A stretch of 64,000 nt of DNA, taken from contig NZ_JAPNKC010000001.1 of the NCBI RefSeq assembly GCF_026626705.1, positions 9,628,001-9,692,000 on the forward strand, in the 5' to 3' direction. Within the stretch, counting starts at the first letter, position 1, and every line of letters begins with the position of its first letter. This DNA comes from Pyxidicoccus sp. MSG2. GTDB taxonomy: Bacteria; Myxococcota; Myxococcia; Myxococcales; Myxococcaceae. The notes beneath the pieces were generated by a model. The model saw nothing but the letters and a program-made list of their open reading frames with translations, was not told the origin of the DNA and did not search any database. This document shows, piece after piece, positions 17,065 to 25,095 of this stretch. Both the position numbers and the translations under genes were made by a program.

Positions 17065-18162
17065 ATGCTCAAGCCCACCCGAGTCATCCTCGCCGCTCTC
17101 CTGGCGGCCACCATCACCGCCGGCTGTAACAAGGAGAAGGCGCCGGTCACCGCTCAGGGGCCGGCCGCCACCGCTCAGCAGGCCAATGCGGGTGAGCCCG
17201 CGCCTGACGCTGTCGTCGCGACCTTCGGCGACGGGCAGAAGATCACGTACAAGGAGCTCAACGACAAGATCGCCGAGCCCCTCTCCAACCTCGAGAAGCA
17301 GAAGCACCAGCTGCGCAAGCGCGGCCTCGAGGGCATGGTGACGGAGAAGCTGGTCGACGCCGAGGCGAAGAAGAAGGGCATGACGCAGGAGCAGTTCCTG
17401 AAGGCGGAAATCGACGACAAGGTTCCCGCCCCGCCCGAGGAGAAGATCAAGGAGGTCTTCGACGGCGCCAAGGGCCAGCTGCCTCCCGGGTCCACCTACG
17501 AGCAGATGAAGCCGCAGATCGTGGACTTCCTCACCCAGCAGCCGAAGCAGGAGCGCGCGCAGGCGCTGTTCGCGGAGCTGCGCAAGAACGCGAACGTGCA
17601 GATCACCCTGCCCGAGCCCCCGCGCCCGCCCGCCGAGCGCAAGCAGGTGGCCGCCACGGGCGCCGCCAAGGGTGCCAAGGAAGGCGCGCCCATCACCATC
17701 GTCGAGTTCAGCGACTTCCAGTGCCCGTTCTGCAGCCGCGCCAACGCGTCCGTGGACCAGGTCATGAAGGAGTACCCCGACAAGGTCCGCCTGGTGTTCC
17801 GTCACTTCCCGCTGGAGTTCCACAAGGAGGCGCCGAAGGCCTCCGAGGCCGCGCTGTGCGCCGGCGACCAGGGCAAGTTCTGGGAGATGCACGACACGCT
17901 CTTCGCCAACCAGCAGAAGCTGGGCGTGGATGACCTGAAGAAGCACGCCGCGGACCTGAAGCTGGACACCGCGAAGTTCAACAAGTGCCTCGACTCGGGT
18001 GAGAAGGCCTCCGTCGTCCAGGCGGACCTGGCGGACGGCAAGAAGGTCGGCGTGTCCGGCACCCCGGCGTTCTTCATCAACGGCATCCTGCTGTCCGGGG
18101 CGCAGCCGTTCGAGGAGTTCAAGAGCATCATCGACGAGGAGCTGAAGACCGCGCAGAAGTAG
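17065..18162 (+). CDS. Lipoprotein with SurA-like N-terminus and DsbA-type thioredoxin domain
   Basis: The 365-residue protein has a lipoprotein signal (LLAATITAGC, Cys ~21). Residues about 45-190 resemble the helical peptidyl-prolyl isomerase/SurA N-terminal region (KITYKELNDKIAEPL, RGLEGMVTEKLVDAEAKKKG), but no parvulin catalytic domain follows. Residues about 205-365 are a thioredoxin-fold DsbA-like domain with C220-PF-C223 and the cis-proline loop GVSGTPAFFING. It should work in the periplasm as a disulfide oxidase or isomerase, perhaps with a chaperone arm. It follows lpxC by 47 bases. Confidence 0.85.
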   Translation: MLKPTRVILAALLAATITAGCNKEKAPVTAQGPAATAQQANAGEPAPDAVVATFGDGQKITYKELNDKIAEPLSNLEKQKHQLRKRGLEGMVTEKLVDAEAKKKGMTQEQFLKAEIDDKVPAPPEEKIKEVFDGAKGQLPPGSTYEQMKPQIVDFLTQQPKQERAQALFAELRKNANVQITLPEPPRPPAERKQVAATGAAKGAKEGAPITIVEFSDFQCPFCSRANASVDQVMKEYPDKVRLVFRHFPLEFHKEAPKASEAALCAGDQGKFWEMHDTLFANQQKLGVDDLKKHAADLKLDTAKFNKCLDSGEKASVVQADLADGKKVGVSGTPAFFINGILLSGAQPFEEFKSIIDEELKTAQK

Positions 18163-18191
18163 TCGCGCGCGTCATTCGGGGGGCACGGGCG

Positions 18192-19427
18192 GTGGCGTCC
18201 AAACCGAAGGCCACGCCTCGTGTCAGCGGTGAGCAGGCCTCGCTCGAGTTGGAGCGGCCGCTCACCGCCGGCCTGTCCCCCTCCCGTCCCCTCGCGGCCT
18301 GGTTCCATGGGCCCGAGGGGATGGTCCTCCTCCAGGAGCCGACCGGCTTCGCTGGCTTCCTCGCTGGCAGCCTGGGCACGCTCTCTGTCGAGGAGGTGTT
18401 CGCCCACGTCCTCTCCGGCATCCGCAGCGGCCTGCTGGCCGTGCAGGGCGGCACGGTGCGCCGCACGGTGTCCTTCCGGGACGGGCAGGTGGTGTTCGCC
18501 ACGTCCACGGAGCGCTGGGAGCGGCTGGGCGCGGTGCTGGTGCGGCTGGGCATGCTGAAGCAGGCGCAGCTCACCCAGGCGCTGTCGCGGGTGACGCCGT
18601 CGCGGCGCATCGGCCAGGTGCTGACGTCCGAGGGCCTGGTGTCCGAGGCCAACCTCTACAGCGCCATGACGTACGTGGTGCGTGAGGTGGTGCTCAGCCT
18701 CTTCGAGATGGTGGAGGGCAGCTTCCTCTTCGTGGAAGGCCCCGCGCCCATGGCGGACGTGGTGAAGCTGCCCGAGCGCACGCGGGAGCTGGTGCTCACC
18801 GGAATCAAGCGCTCGGAGGAGGTGTCGCGCCTGCGCCGCCGCTTCCCGGAGGACATGCGCGTGGAGCCCGGGCCGGCGGGTCCGCTGCCCGGCGAGGTGC
18901 GCCTCTTCACGGGCCTGGGCAAGGGCGGCCCCCTGGGCGAGCTGCGGACGCTCTACGAGGGCGGGCCCTACGCCTTCTACACGTGGCTGGACGAGGCCGT
19001 GCGTGGCGGCCACCTGGCGGTGCGGCCTCCCGCGCCGCCCCCGGTACCGGGCCCTTCCGTGGAGGGCATGGCCTGGGAGCTGCTCTCCGCCGAGGAGCGC
19101 TACAACCTGCTGCTGTCGCTGATTCACCGCGCGCTGCGCGACGCGGGCAAGGAGGAGGACCTGCTGAAGGGCTTCCTGGACGCGCCGCCCTCGGGCCTGG
19201 AGGACGCCTTCGCGGGGGTGACGCCGGGCCCGGACGGGCGGGTGGACGTGGCGCGCCTGCGCGCCAACCTCGCCGGTGGAGGAGAGGCCGTTGGGCGCGC
19301 CCTCACCCTGGAGGCGCTGGACGCCATTGTCTCCTACGCGCTCTTTTCAGCGCGCAACGCGCTTCCTCCCGACGTGGCGGAGCGGTTGTCCAACACCTAC
19401 CGCACACTCCAGGGGGGGCTGGCCTAG
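18192..19427 (+). CDS. DUF4388 domain protein
   Basis: A 411-residue soluble protein starting at GTG 18192. Residues about 55-170 form a DUF4388 (PATAN-like) domain: FLAGSLGTLSVEEVFAHVLSG, TVSFRDGQVVFATS, and the repeated RLGQ-type block RRIGQVLTSEGLVSE. The C-terminal half (about 290-411) is helical, with a possible dimerisation segment. DUF4388 proteins act as signalling adaptors in myxobacteria and thermophiles. The window has a second one at 5.5 kb fused to a receiver. It lies 29 bases after the DsbA-like gene. Confidence 0.75.
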   Translation: MASKPKATPRVSGEQASLELERPLTAGLSPSRPLAAWFHGPEGMVLLQEPTGFAGFLAGSLGTLSVEEVFAHVLSGIRSGLLAVQGGTVRRTVSFRDGQVVFATSTERWERLGAVLVRLGMLKQAQLTQALSRVTPSRRIGQVLTSEGLVSEANLYSAMTYVVREVVLSLFEMVEGSFLFVEGPAPMADVVKLPERTRELVLTGIKRSEEVSRLRRRFPEDMRVEPGPAGPLPGEVRLFTGLGKGGPLGELRTLYEGGPYAFYTWLDEAVRGGHLAVRPPAPPPVPGPSVEGMAWELLSAEERYNLLLSLIHRALRDAGKEEDLLKGFLDAPPSGLEDAFAGVTPGPDGRVDVARLRANLAGGGEAVGRALTLEALDAIVSYALFSARNALPPDVAERLSNTYRTLQGGLA

Positions 19428-19483
19428 GGGAGGCCCCGTGCCCACGTTGGCGTCCACTGCCTTTGCGGCGGGGGACGAGCGAC

Positions 19484-20128
19484 ATGGGCGCGATGCGGAA
19501 GCTGGGGTGGGGACTCCTGGTGCTGGGCACGGCCTGCGGAGGCTCCCGCGCGGCGGTGAAGGACTCCCGGGGCGAGGCCGTGAAGCACGAGCAGGTGCAG
19601 GGCGTGGGCGGCTCCGGTGATGCCGGCCGCTCCACCACCCGCCGCTACGTGGACGAGGACCTGGGCTTCGAAATCATCCGGCCCACGGCGGACTGGCAGC
19701 TCGACGAGACGAACGAGCGCACGCCGGAGGGACTCTCCATTCCCGTCATCCTCCGCCACAACACCTCCGGGGCGCAGGTGGTGCTGCAGGTGGCCCCGGC
19801 GGTGGCGTCCCCCACGCAGTTCGCCGAGCGGCTGACGGAGGGACTGCGCCAGCAGCCGGGCTTCACCACCACGGACCCGGTGCCGATTCCCCTGTCCGAG
19901 AATGCGGTGGGCTTCGACTTCACGGTGGGGGACGCGGTGCTGGGCCGCGTCGCCGTGCGCGAGGGCCGGCCGGGCCGCGTGCTGATGATGCTGGCCACGT
20001 GGCCGGCACAGTCGGCGGCGGACGTCACCCGGAGCGTGGACGCCCTCATCGAAGGCGTCCGTCCGCTCCCGGGGCCCGGGCCCGGCGCGGTACAGGCGGC
20101 GCCGGTGTCCCAGGCGTCGCGCCGGTAG
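19484..20128 (+). CDS. Small lipoprotein of unknown function
   Basis: A 214-residue lipoprotein (LLVLGTAC lipobox, ATG 19484). The mature region has a conserved-looking beta-rich domain at about 50-200 with LGFEIIRPTADWQLDETNE and VVLQVAPAVASPTQFAERL. This pattern recalls the PsbP/DcrB-like fold used by many bacterial lipoproteins that respond to envelope stress, but the match is by eye only. It follows the DUF4388 gene by 56 bases and abuts the convergent pepA stop codon with no gap. Confidence 0.6.
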   Translation: MGAMRKLGWGLLVLGTACGGSRAAVKDSRGEAVKHEQVQGVGGSGDAGRSTTRRYVDEDLGFEIIRPTADWQLDETNERTPEGLSIPVILRHNTSGAQVVLQVAPAVASPTQFAERLTEGLRQQPGFTTTDPVPIPLSENAVGFDFTVGDAVLGRVAVREGRPGRVLMMLATWPAQSAADVTRSVDALIEGVRPLPGPGPGAVQAAPVSQASRR

Positions 20129-21739
20129 CTACGCGCGCGAGGACTTCCGCGTGCCCTTGCCGCCCTTCGCCGCCTTGGGGGCCGGCGCCGCGGGCAGCGC
20201 GTAGGCCTCGGGATTCGCGGCCTGCGTCTGTGCGCGCAGCCGCACCCACTCCACCAGCGTGCGCACGCCGACGCCGGTGCCGCCCTTGCTCAGGTAGCCG
20301 CGCTCCTTGGGGCTGTTGGACGGGCCGGCGATGTCCAGGTGCACCCAGGGCGTCTCGCCGACGAACTCCTTGAGGAAGAGCGCGGCGTTGATGGAGCCGC
20401 CCCAGCGCTCGCCGGAGTTCTTCATGTCGGCCACCTCGGAGCGCAGCGCGTCCTTCTGCAGCTCGCTCACCGGCATGCGCCACATCTCCTCGCCCGCGGT
20501 GCGCGCGGCCTGGAGCACCTCGTTCACCGCGCCGTCGTGCTCGCCGAAGGCGCCGACGATGTAGTTGCCCAGCGCGATGACACACGCGCCCGTGAGGGTG
20601 GCCAGGTCGATGACGGCGGACGGCTTGTGCTCGCAGGCCCAGGTGAGGATGTCGCCCAGCACCAGGCGGCCTTCCGCGTCGGTGTTGGTGATTTCCACCG
20701 TCTTGCCCAGGCGCGAGGTGAGGATGTCACCGGGCTTGTACGCGTTGCCGGACGGCATGTTCTCGCACGCGCCGATGAAGGCGTGCACGGGGAAGGGCGG
20801 CTTGAGCGCGGCGATGACCTTCATCGCGCCCAGCACCGCGGCCGAGCCGGCCATGTCCGTCTTCATCTCCACCATGCCCTCGGTGGGCTTGAGGGACAGG
20901 CCGCCCGAGTCGAACGTAATCGCCTTGCCCACCAGCGCCAGCGGCGGGCGCTTCGCGTCACGCGCGTTCTTCGGCGTGTAGGCGACGTGGATGAGGCGCG
21001 GCTCCTCGGTGCTCCCGGCGGTGACGCCCAGGAACATGCCCATGTTGAGCTTCTCGATTTCGCGCTGGCCTCCGATGGTGACCTGCAGGCCGCCTTCCTT
21101 CGCCGCCTGCCGCGCGGCCTCGGCCAGCGCCTTGGGGGTCACCGCGTTGGGCGGCTCGTTGACCAGGTCTCGCGCCCAGTTGGTGGCGTCCGCGATGCGC
21201 TTGCCCAGCGCCAGCGCGTCGTCCAGGGCCTTCGACTTCTCGGTGCCGTCGGGCAGCACCAGGGCCACCTTCGTCACCTTCGCCGGGTTCTTCTCCTCGC
21301 GGGCGGAGGACTTGTACTTGTCGAAGCGGTAGAGGCCCAGCCCCAGGCCCTCCACCGCCGCGCGCACGGCGCTCTCCGCCGCGTCCGTGGCCGGCAGCAC
21401 GAAGGCGACCGAGCCCACCTTCAGCCGCTGCGCCGCCTTCACCGCGCGGCCGGCGGCCAGGCGCAGCACCTCGGGCTGGAAGCGGGCGCGGTTGCCCAGG
21501 CCCAGCAGCAGCACGCGCTCCGCGGTGGCGCGGCCGTGCGTGTGCATCAGGAAGGACTGCTCTGCCTTGGCCTTGAAGCCCTCCTGGGTGGCGGCGCCGC
21601 GCAGGCGCCCCTCCAGGGCGGAGTCGGCCGCGGCCAGGGAGGACGGGGCGGTGTCTCCCAGCTCGCCCTCGAAGAGGGGAATGACGAGCAGCTCGCCGCT
21701 CGCCTTCGTGACATCGCCGGAGACGAAGCTGAAATTCAT
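20129..21739 (-). CDS. pepA: Leucyl aminopeptidase (M17 family)
   Basis: A 536-residue cytosolic aminopeptidase. The M17 signature NTDAEGRLVLGDIL, the catalytic lysine block GKAITFDSGGLSLKP and the metal-binding DMAGSAAVLGAM are all present. It removes N-terminal residues, preferring leucine, as a hexamer with two metal ions. The C-terminus carries a short Ala/Lys-rich extension (APAPKAAKGGKGTRKSSRA) beyond the usual catalytic end. Start ATG 21739 gives the normal N-terminal macro-like domain. Confidence 0.95.
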   Translation of the reverse strand: MNFSFVSGDVTKASGELLVIPLFEGELGDTAPSSLAAADSALEGRLRGAATQEGFKAKAEQSFLMHTHGRATAERVLLLGLGNRARFQPEVLRLAAGRAVKAAQRLKVGSVAFVLPATDAAESAVRAAVEGLGLGLYRFDKYKSSAREEKNPAKVTKVALVLPDGTEKSKALDDALALGKRIADATNWARDLVNEPPNAVTPKALAEAARQAAKEGGLQVTIGGQREIEKLNMGMFLGVTAGSTEEPRLIHVAYTPKNARDAKRPPLALVGKAITFDSGGLSLKPTEGMVEMKTDMAGSAAVLGAMKVIAALKPPFPVHAFIGACENMPSGNAYKPGDILTSRLGKTVEITNTDAEGRLVLGDILTWACEHKPSAVIDLATLTGACVIALGNYIVGAFGEHDGAVNEVLQAARTAGEEMWRMPVSELQKDALRSEVADMKNSGERWGGSINAALFLKEFVGETPWVHLDIAGPSNSPKERGYLSKGGTGVGVRTLVEWVRLRAQTQAANPEAYALPAAPAPKAAKGGKGTRKSSRA

Positions 21740-21847
21740 GGGCCGATGAACTCCTGAACGGATGGAAGGGGATGCTGGAGGTCGCGGACTGTAACGCCCA
21801 CCCTGTCGAGCGCAAAGCGCTCGATTTCATTCGAGCATTGCAATGAC

Positions 21848-22768
21848 GTGAGCCACTGGATAGCAGTGTGGGGAATGCCCACGCTGCTGATGCATCTGAC
21901 CGCCATCGAACGGATGGCCGCCAATCCGGGCGACCTGCCGGCGGACTGGGTGCGCGCGCTCGCCGAGGACCTCCCGTATGCGCGCTTCGGCGCGGCGCTG
22001 CCGGACCTGCCGCTGTGTGAAGGCGTGCGCGGAGGGCTGTCGGCCTTCCTCCCGGAGCGGGAGCGGCCGCACTTCGCCCGCCTGTACCACGAGCGCGCGC
22101 CGGTGGGCTTCGGCCTGAAGATGGCGGAGCTCGTCGCCGCCGGCGCGCTGGTGGGCAACGAGGCGGGGCTCGCGCTGTTGGCGGGCTATTTCACGCACCT
22201 GTGTCTGGACCGCCGGCTGTATCCGGTCGTGGACAGGCTGGTGAGCCGCCACCGCCGCCGCGGCGAGCAGGCACGCGACGCGCACCGCGACATCGAGTGG
22301 GCGCAGACGCTCTTCTATCTGCGCGAGCTGCACGGCGTGGAGCTGATGGGCACGCCGCGCATCCGCGAGAAGTGTCAGGTGGTGAAGAGCCCGGGCTTCC
22401 CGTGGCGCGGCATCGGCCGAGGCATCTACGAGCTGGTGCGCCTGTCGTCGCAGGAGCGCGTGGGCCAGTCGCCGTCCAAGGCGGACGTGGACGGCTGGGT
22501 GCGCGGGCTGTACGTCTCCGGACTCTTCCTCTCCAGCCCCATGGGGCGCATGCGCTCGCTGCCGGCCTACGCGCACCTGTCCTTCCATGAGCTGTACCGC
22601 AACGACACCCTCGACTTCGCCGCCGAGGTGGAGGGCGCGCTGGAGTCCGCGCGCGGCGTGTTGCGCAGGCTGCACGGCTACATGGCCCGGGGGACGTTCA
22701 CCCCCCGGACGCGCGCGCGTTTCCTCGAGGTGTTTCCCGAGGGCACACTCGGCGCGTGTGCCGCATAG
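21848..22768 (+). CDS. Protein resembling zinc-dependent phospholipase C domains
   Basis: A 306-residue protein without signal peptide. The opening MPTLLMHLTAIERMA, the FGAALPDLPL turn and AGYFTHLCLDRRLYPVVDRL resemble the H, PD and GYxxHxxxD blocks of bacterial zinc-dependent phospholipase C-like domains, where His and Asp bind metals. I judge this from memory of the family, so confidence is modest. It is divergent from pepA with a 108-base gap. Function in the cell unknown. Confidence 0.5.
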   Translation: MSHWIAVWGMPTLLMHLTAIERMAANPGDLPADWVRALAEDLPYARFGAALPDLPLCEGVRGGLSAFLPERERPHFARLYHERAPVGFGLKMAELVAAGALVGNEAGLALLAGYFTHLCLDRRLYPVVDRLVSRHRRRGEQARDAHRDIEWAQTLFYLRELHGVELMGTPRIREKCQVVKSPGFPWRGIGRGIYELVRLSSQERVGQSPSKADVDGWVRGLYVSGLFLSSPMGRMRSLPAYAHLSFHELYRNDTLDFAAEVEGALESARGVLRRLHGYMARGTFTPRTRARFLEVFPEGTLGACAA

Positions 22769-22893
22769 CGTCCATGCGTACTGGCTGACAGCACACAGTT
22801 CCTCGCGCGCAGGGCAGGCATCCTGGCGAGCATTTTCCCCAGAGGGGAATGCCGCTGTCCGAACCAGGGGACCGCTCCTATCCTCGTGGAGGA

Positions 22894-23676
22894 ATGACGG
22901 TCCTACTCCTCATGGTGACGGGCGGCCTCGCGGGCTCTCTCGGGGCGATGCTTGGCATTGGAGGAGGCATCGTCCTCGTCCCGGTGATGGTGTTGTTTTT
23001 CGGCATCCCCCTCGAGGAGGCGGTACCGGCCAGCCTCATGTGCGTGGTGGCCAACTCGTGCGCGGCGGCCGCGGGCTACGTGCACAATCACCTGAGTGAC
23101 ATCCGGCTGGGGCTGACGCTGGAGCTGGCCACGGTGATGGGCGCCATCGCCGGTGGCGTGGTGGCGGCGATGGTGGCCCCGGCGATGGTGGCGGTGGTGT
23201 TCGGCCTGTTCACCCTCTACGTCTCCCTGCAGATGCTGCTCTTGCGCTCGCCGCGGCGGGAGCCGGCGACGCTGGATGACTACACGCCGATGAACTACCC
23301 GCTGGGCATCTCCGGCTCCTTCATCGCGGGCGGGCTGTCCTCGCTGCTGGGCGTGGGCGGCGGCCCGCTGAAGGTGCCGCTGATGAGCTACGGCATGCGG
23401 GTGCCGTTCAAGGTCGCCAGCGCCACCAGCAACATGATGGTGGGCGTGACGGGGGCCGCGAGCGTGGCCGCCTACGCACTGCACGGGCATCTCAAGCTGG
23501 CGCTGGTGTCTCCGCTGGTGGTGGGGGTGCTGTTCGGCGCGTACGTCGGCGGCCGGCTGATGCCCAAGGTTCCCACCGCCGTGCTCAAGCGGCTCTTCGC
23601 GGTGGTGCTGCTGGTGGTGGCGAGCCAGATGTTGTGGAAGGGAGGGGCGGGACTGTGGCCGAGCATGGTGAAGTGA
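22894..23676 (+). CDS. TauE/SafE (TSUP) family membrane transporter
   Basis: A 260-residue polytopic membrane protein of seven to eight helices arranged as two repeats. The family glycine motifs are clear: GSLGAMLGIGGGIVLVPVM in the first half and GLSSLLGVGGGPLKVPLM in the second. Members export or import small anions such as sulfite, sulfoacetate or organosulfonates. ATG 22894 follows GTGGAGGA; an in-frame ATG 45 bases earlier would add a polar leader and is less likely. It overlaps the next gene by 22 bases. Confidence 0.9.
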   Translation: MTVLLLMVTGGLAGSLGAMLGIGGGIVLVPVMVLFFGIPLEEAVPASLMCVVANSCAAAAGYVHNHLSDIRLGLTLELATVMGAIAGGVVAAMVAPAMVAVVFGLFTLYVSLQMLLLRSPRREPATLDDYTPMNYPLGISGSFIAGGLSSLLGVGGGPLKVPLMSYGMRVPFKVASATSNMMVGVTGAASVAAYALHGHLKLALVSPLVVGVLFGAYVGGRLMPKVPTAVLKRLFAVVLLVVASQMLWKGGAGLWPSMVK

Positions 23677-24161
23677 GCGAGCCGGAATCAGCCGGCGCCA
23701 AGGCGCATGTGGTGTCCGCGGCGGTGATGGCGGACACGCACCGTGCCCACAACGCGGTGGTGAACACGGCGCGGCCGGAGTCGCTGGCGCCGGAAGTGGA
23801 ACCGGAGCCCATCACCCACCCCGGGTTCGACACGACGCCCGGGGCGCGTGCGCGGCGTCGGGACCTCGCGGTGGCTGGAGACCGGTGGATTGCCCGGGTG
23901 CTGCGCGGCGGCGCGGTGCTCAGCGGCGGCATGTTCGTGGTGTCGCTCGGCCTGGAGGCCCTGCCGCGCTCGGAGGACGTGCACGTCACCATCGACCTGC
24001 TGCGCAAGGGCGCGGCGTCGCTGCTGCTGGTGACGCCGGTGGCGCGCCTCGCGGTGGCGGGTACGCTGCTCGGGCTCAAGGGCGAGTGGCGCTACACCGT
24101 CATCGCCGCGGGCGTGCTGGGCCTGCTGGCGATTGCGGTGGGTGCCGGCATCCAGGCCTGA
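23655..24161 (+). CDS. DUF1634 membrane protein, partner of the TSUP transporter
   Basis: The 168-residue protein has a polar N-terminal 75 residues and three predicted membrane helices (GAVLSGGMFVVSLGLEAL, ASLLLVTPVARLAVAG, YTVIAAGVLGLLAIAVGAGI), the DUF1634 layout. Genes of this family usually sit directly beside TauE/SafE transporters, so it is likely an accessory subunit. GTG 23655 was chosen because GGAGGGG lies eight to nine bases upstream; the start is inside the end of the transporter gene. Confidence 0.8.
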   Translation: MAEHGEVSEPESAGAKAHVVSAAVMADTHRAHNAVVNTARPESLAPEVEPEPITHPGFDTTPGARARRRDLAVAGDRWIARVLRGGAVLSGGMFVVSLGLEALPRSEDVHVTIDLLRKGAASLLLVTPVARLAVAGTLLGLKGEWRYTVIAAGVLGLLAIAVGAGIQA

Positions 24162-24176
24162 CGTGACGCAGGTGCG

Positions 24177-24207
24177 GCGCTCTTCCCCTGGAGCAGGGGA
24201 GGAGCGC
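24177..24207 (+). terminator. Strong hairpin between convergent genes
   Basis: Thirteen base pairs (one G-T) form between 24177-24189 and 24195-24207 around the loop GGAGC, followed on the plus strand by TTCGTATTT. It lies 15 bases after the DUF1634 stop and 8 bases from the stop of the convergent TPR gene. This is the best terminator-like element in the window and may work for both directions. Confidence 0.65.
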
Positions 24208-24215
24208 TTCGTATT

Positions 24216-25088
24216 TCAGACGCCGCGCGCGGCGAAGTGGGCCAGCACGTTGCGGACCTTGGCGACCTCGTCCGCGCGGCCCTGCTCCTCGTACAGCGGC
24301 AGCACCGTCTCGAACTGGGCGCGGGCCGCGGCGAAGTCCTGCAGGTAGTAGCAGGACAGGCCCAGGTCCCACCGGGCGCGGGCCTCGTACACGTGGTCGT
24401 GCAGCTCCTTGTAGAGCTCCACCGCCCGCAAGAGGTGGGGGCGGGCGCCGTCGTGGTTGCCCAGCAGGCCCTCGGACTCGCCCAGCAGCAGGTGGCCCTG
24501 CGCGAGCGCCTCCGGGTCCTCGCCCTGCTCCAGCAGCGGCACGGCCTCCAGGAAGCGCTTGCGGGCGGGCTCGTACTCGCCCTTCTCCATGCGGATGTCG
24601 CCGATGTCGAGCAGCAGCCGCGCGATGCGGTCGGGGTTGCGCGTCTGGCGCAGGAGGATGAGCGCCTCCTGGTACTTCTCCTCGGCGGCCTCCGGCTGGC
24701 CCAGCGCGCGCAGGGACTCGCCGATGCAGGCGCGGGCCAGGGCCTCGCCCTCGCGGTCCTTCGCCTCGTTGAAGAGCAGGGCCGCCTGGGCGATGTGCTC
24801 AATCGCGCCGCGGTGATCCTCGAAGTTCGCCTTCACGATGCCCAGGCCGAGCAACGCCTGCGCCTGGCCGGGCTTGTACTTCGCCTGCTGGAAGAGGCCG
24901 AGCGCCTCCTCGTAGAACTCGCGGCTCGCGGCATGGTCCTCCAGCAGGCCGTGCAGCTCCGCGAGGCTCACCAGCCCCTGGCCCACCTCGGTGGGCGAGC
25001 CGGTGATGCGCAGCGGGGCCAGCGCGTTCTTCTGCTTCTGGATGGCGTCGAGGATGTGGGCGCGTTGGGAGTCGTCGGTCGGGTGCAT
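24216..25088 (-). CDS. Tetratricopeptide repeat protein
   Basis: A 290-residue soluble protein made of about seven TPR-type helix pairs (for example EFYEEALGLFQQAKYKPGQAQALLGLG and the following LGNHDGARPHLLRAVELY unit). TPR solenoids bind other proteins; no catalytic domain is present. ATG 25088 begins seven bases after the stop of the upstream XRE regulator on the same strand, so the two are probably co-transcribed and may act together. Confidence 0.85.
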   Translation of the reverse strand: MHPTDDSQRAHILDAIQKQKNALAPLRITGSPTEVGQGLVSLAELHGLLEDHAASREFYEEALGLFQQAKYKPGQAQALLGLGIVKANFEDHRGAIEHIAQAALLFNEAKDREGEALARACIGESLRALGQPEAAEEKYQEALILLRQTRNPDRIARLLLDIGDIRMEKGEYEPARKRFLEAVPLLEQGEDPEALAQGHLLLGESEGLLGNHDGARPHLLRAVELYKELHDHVYEARARWDLGLSCYYLQDFAAARAQFETVLPLYEEQGRADEVAKVRNVLAHFAARGV

Positions 25089-25095
25089 GCGAACC

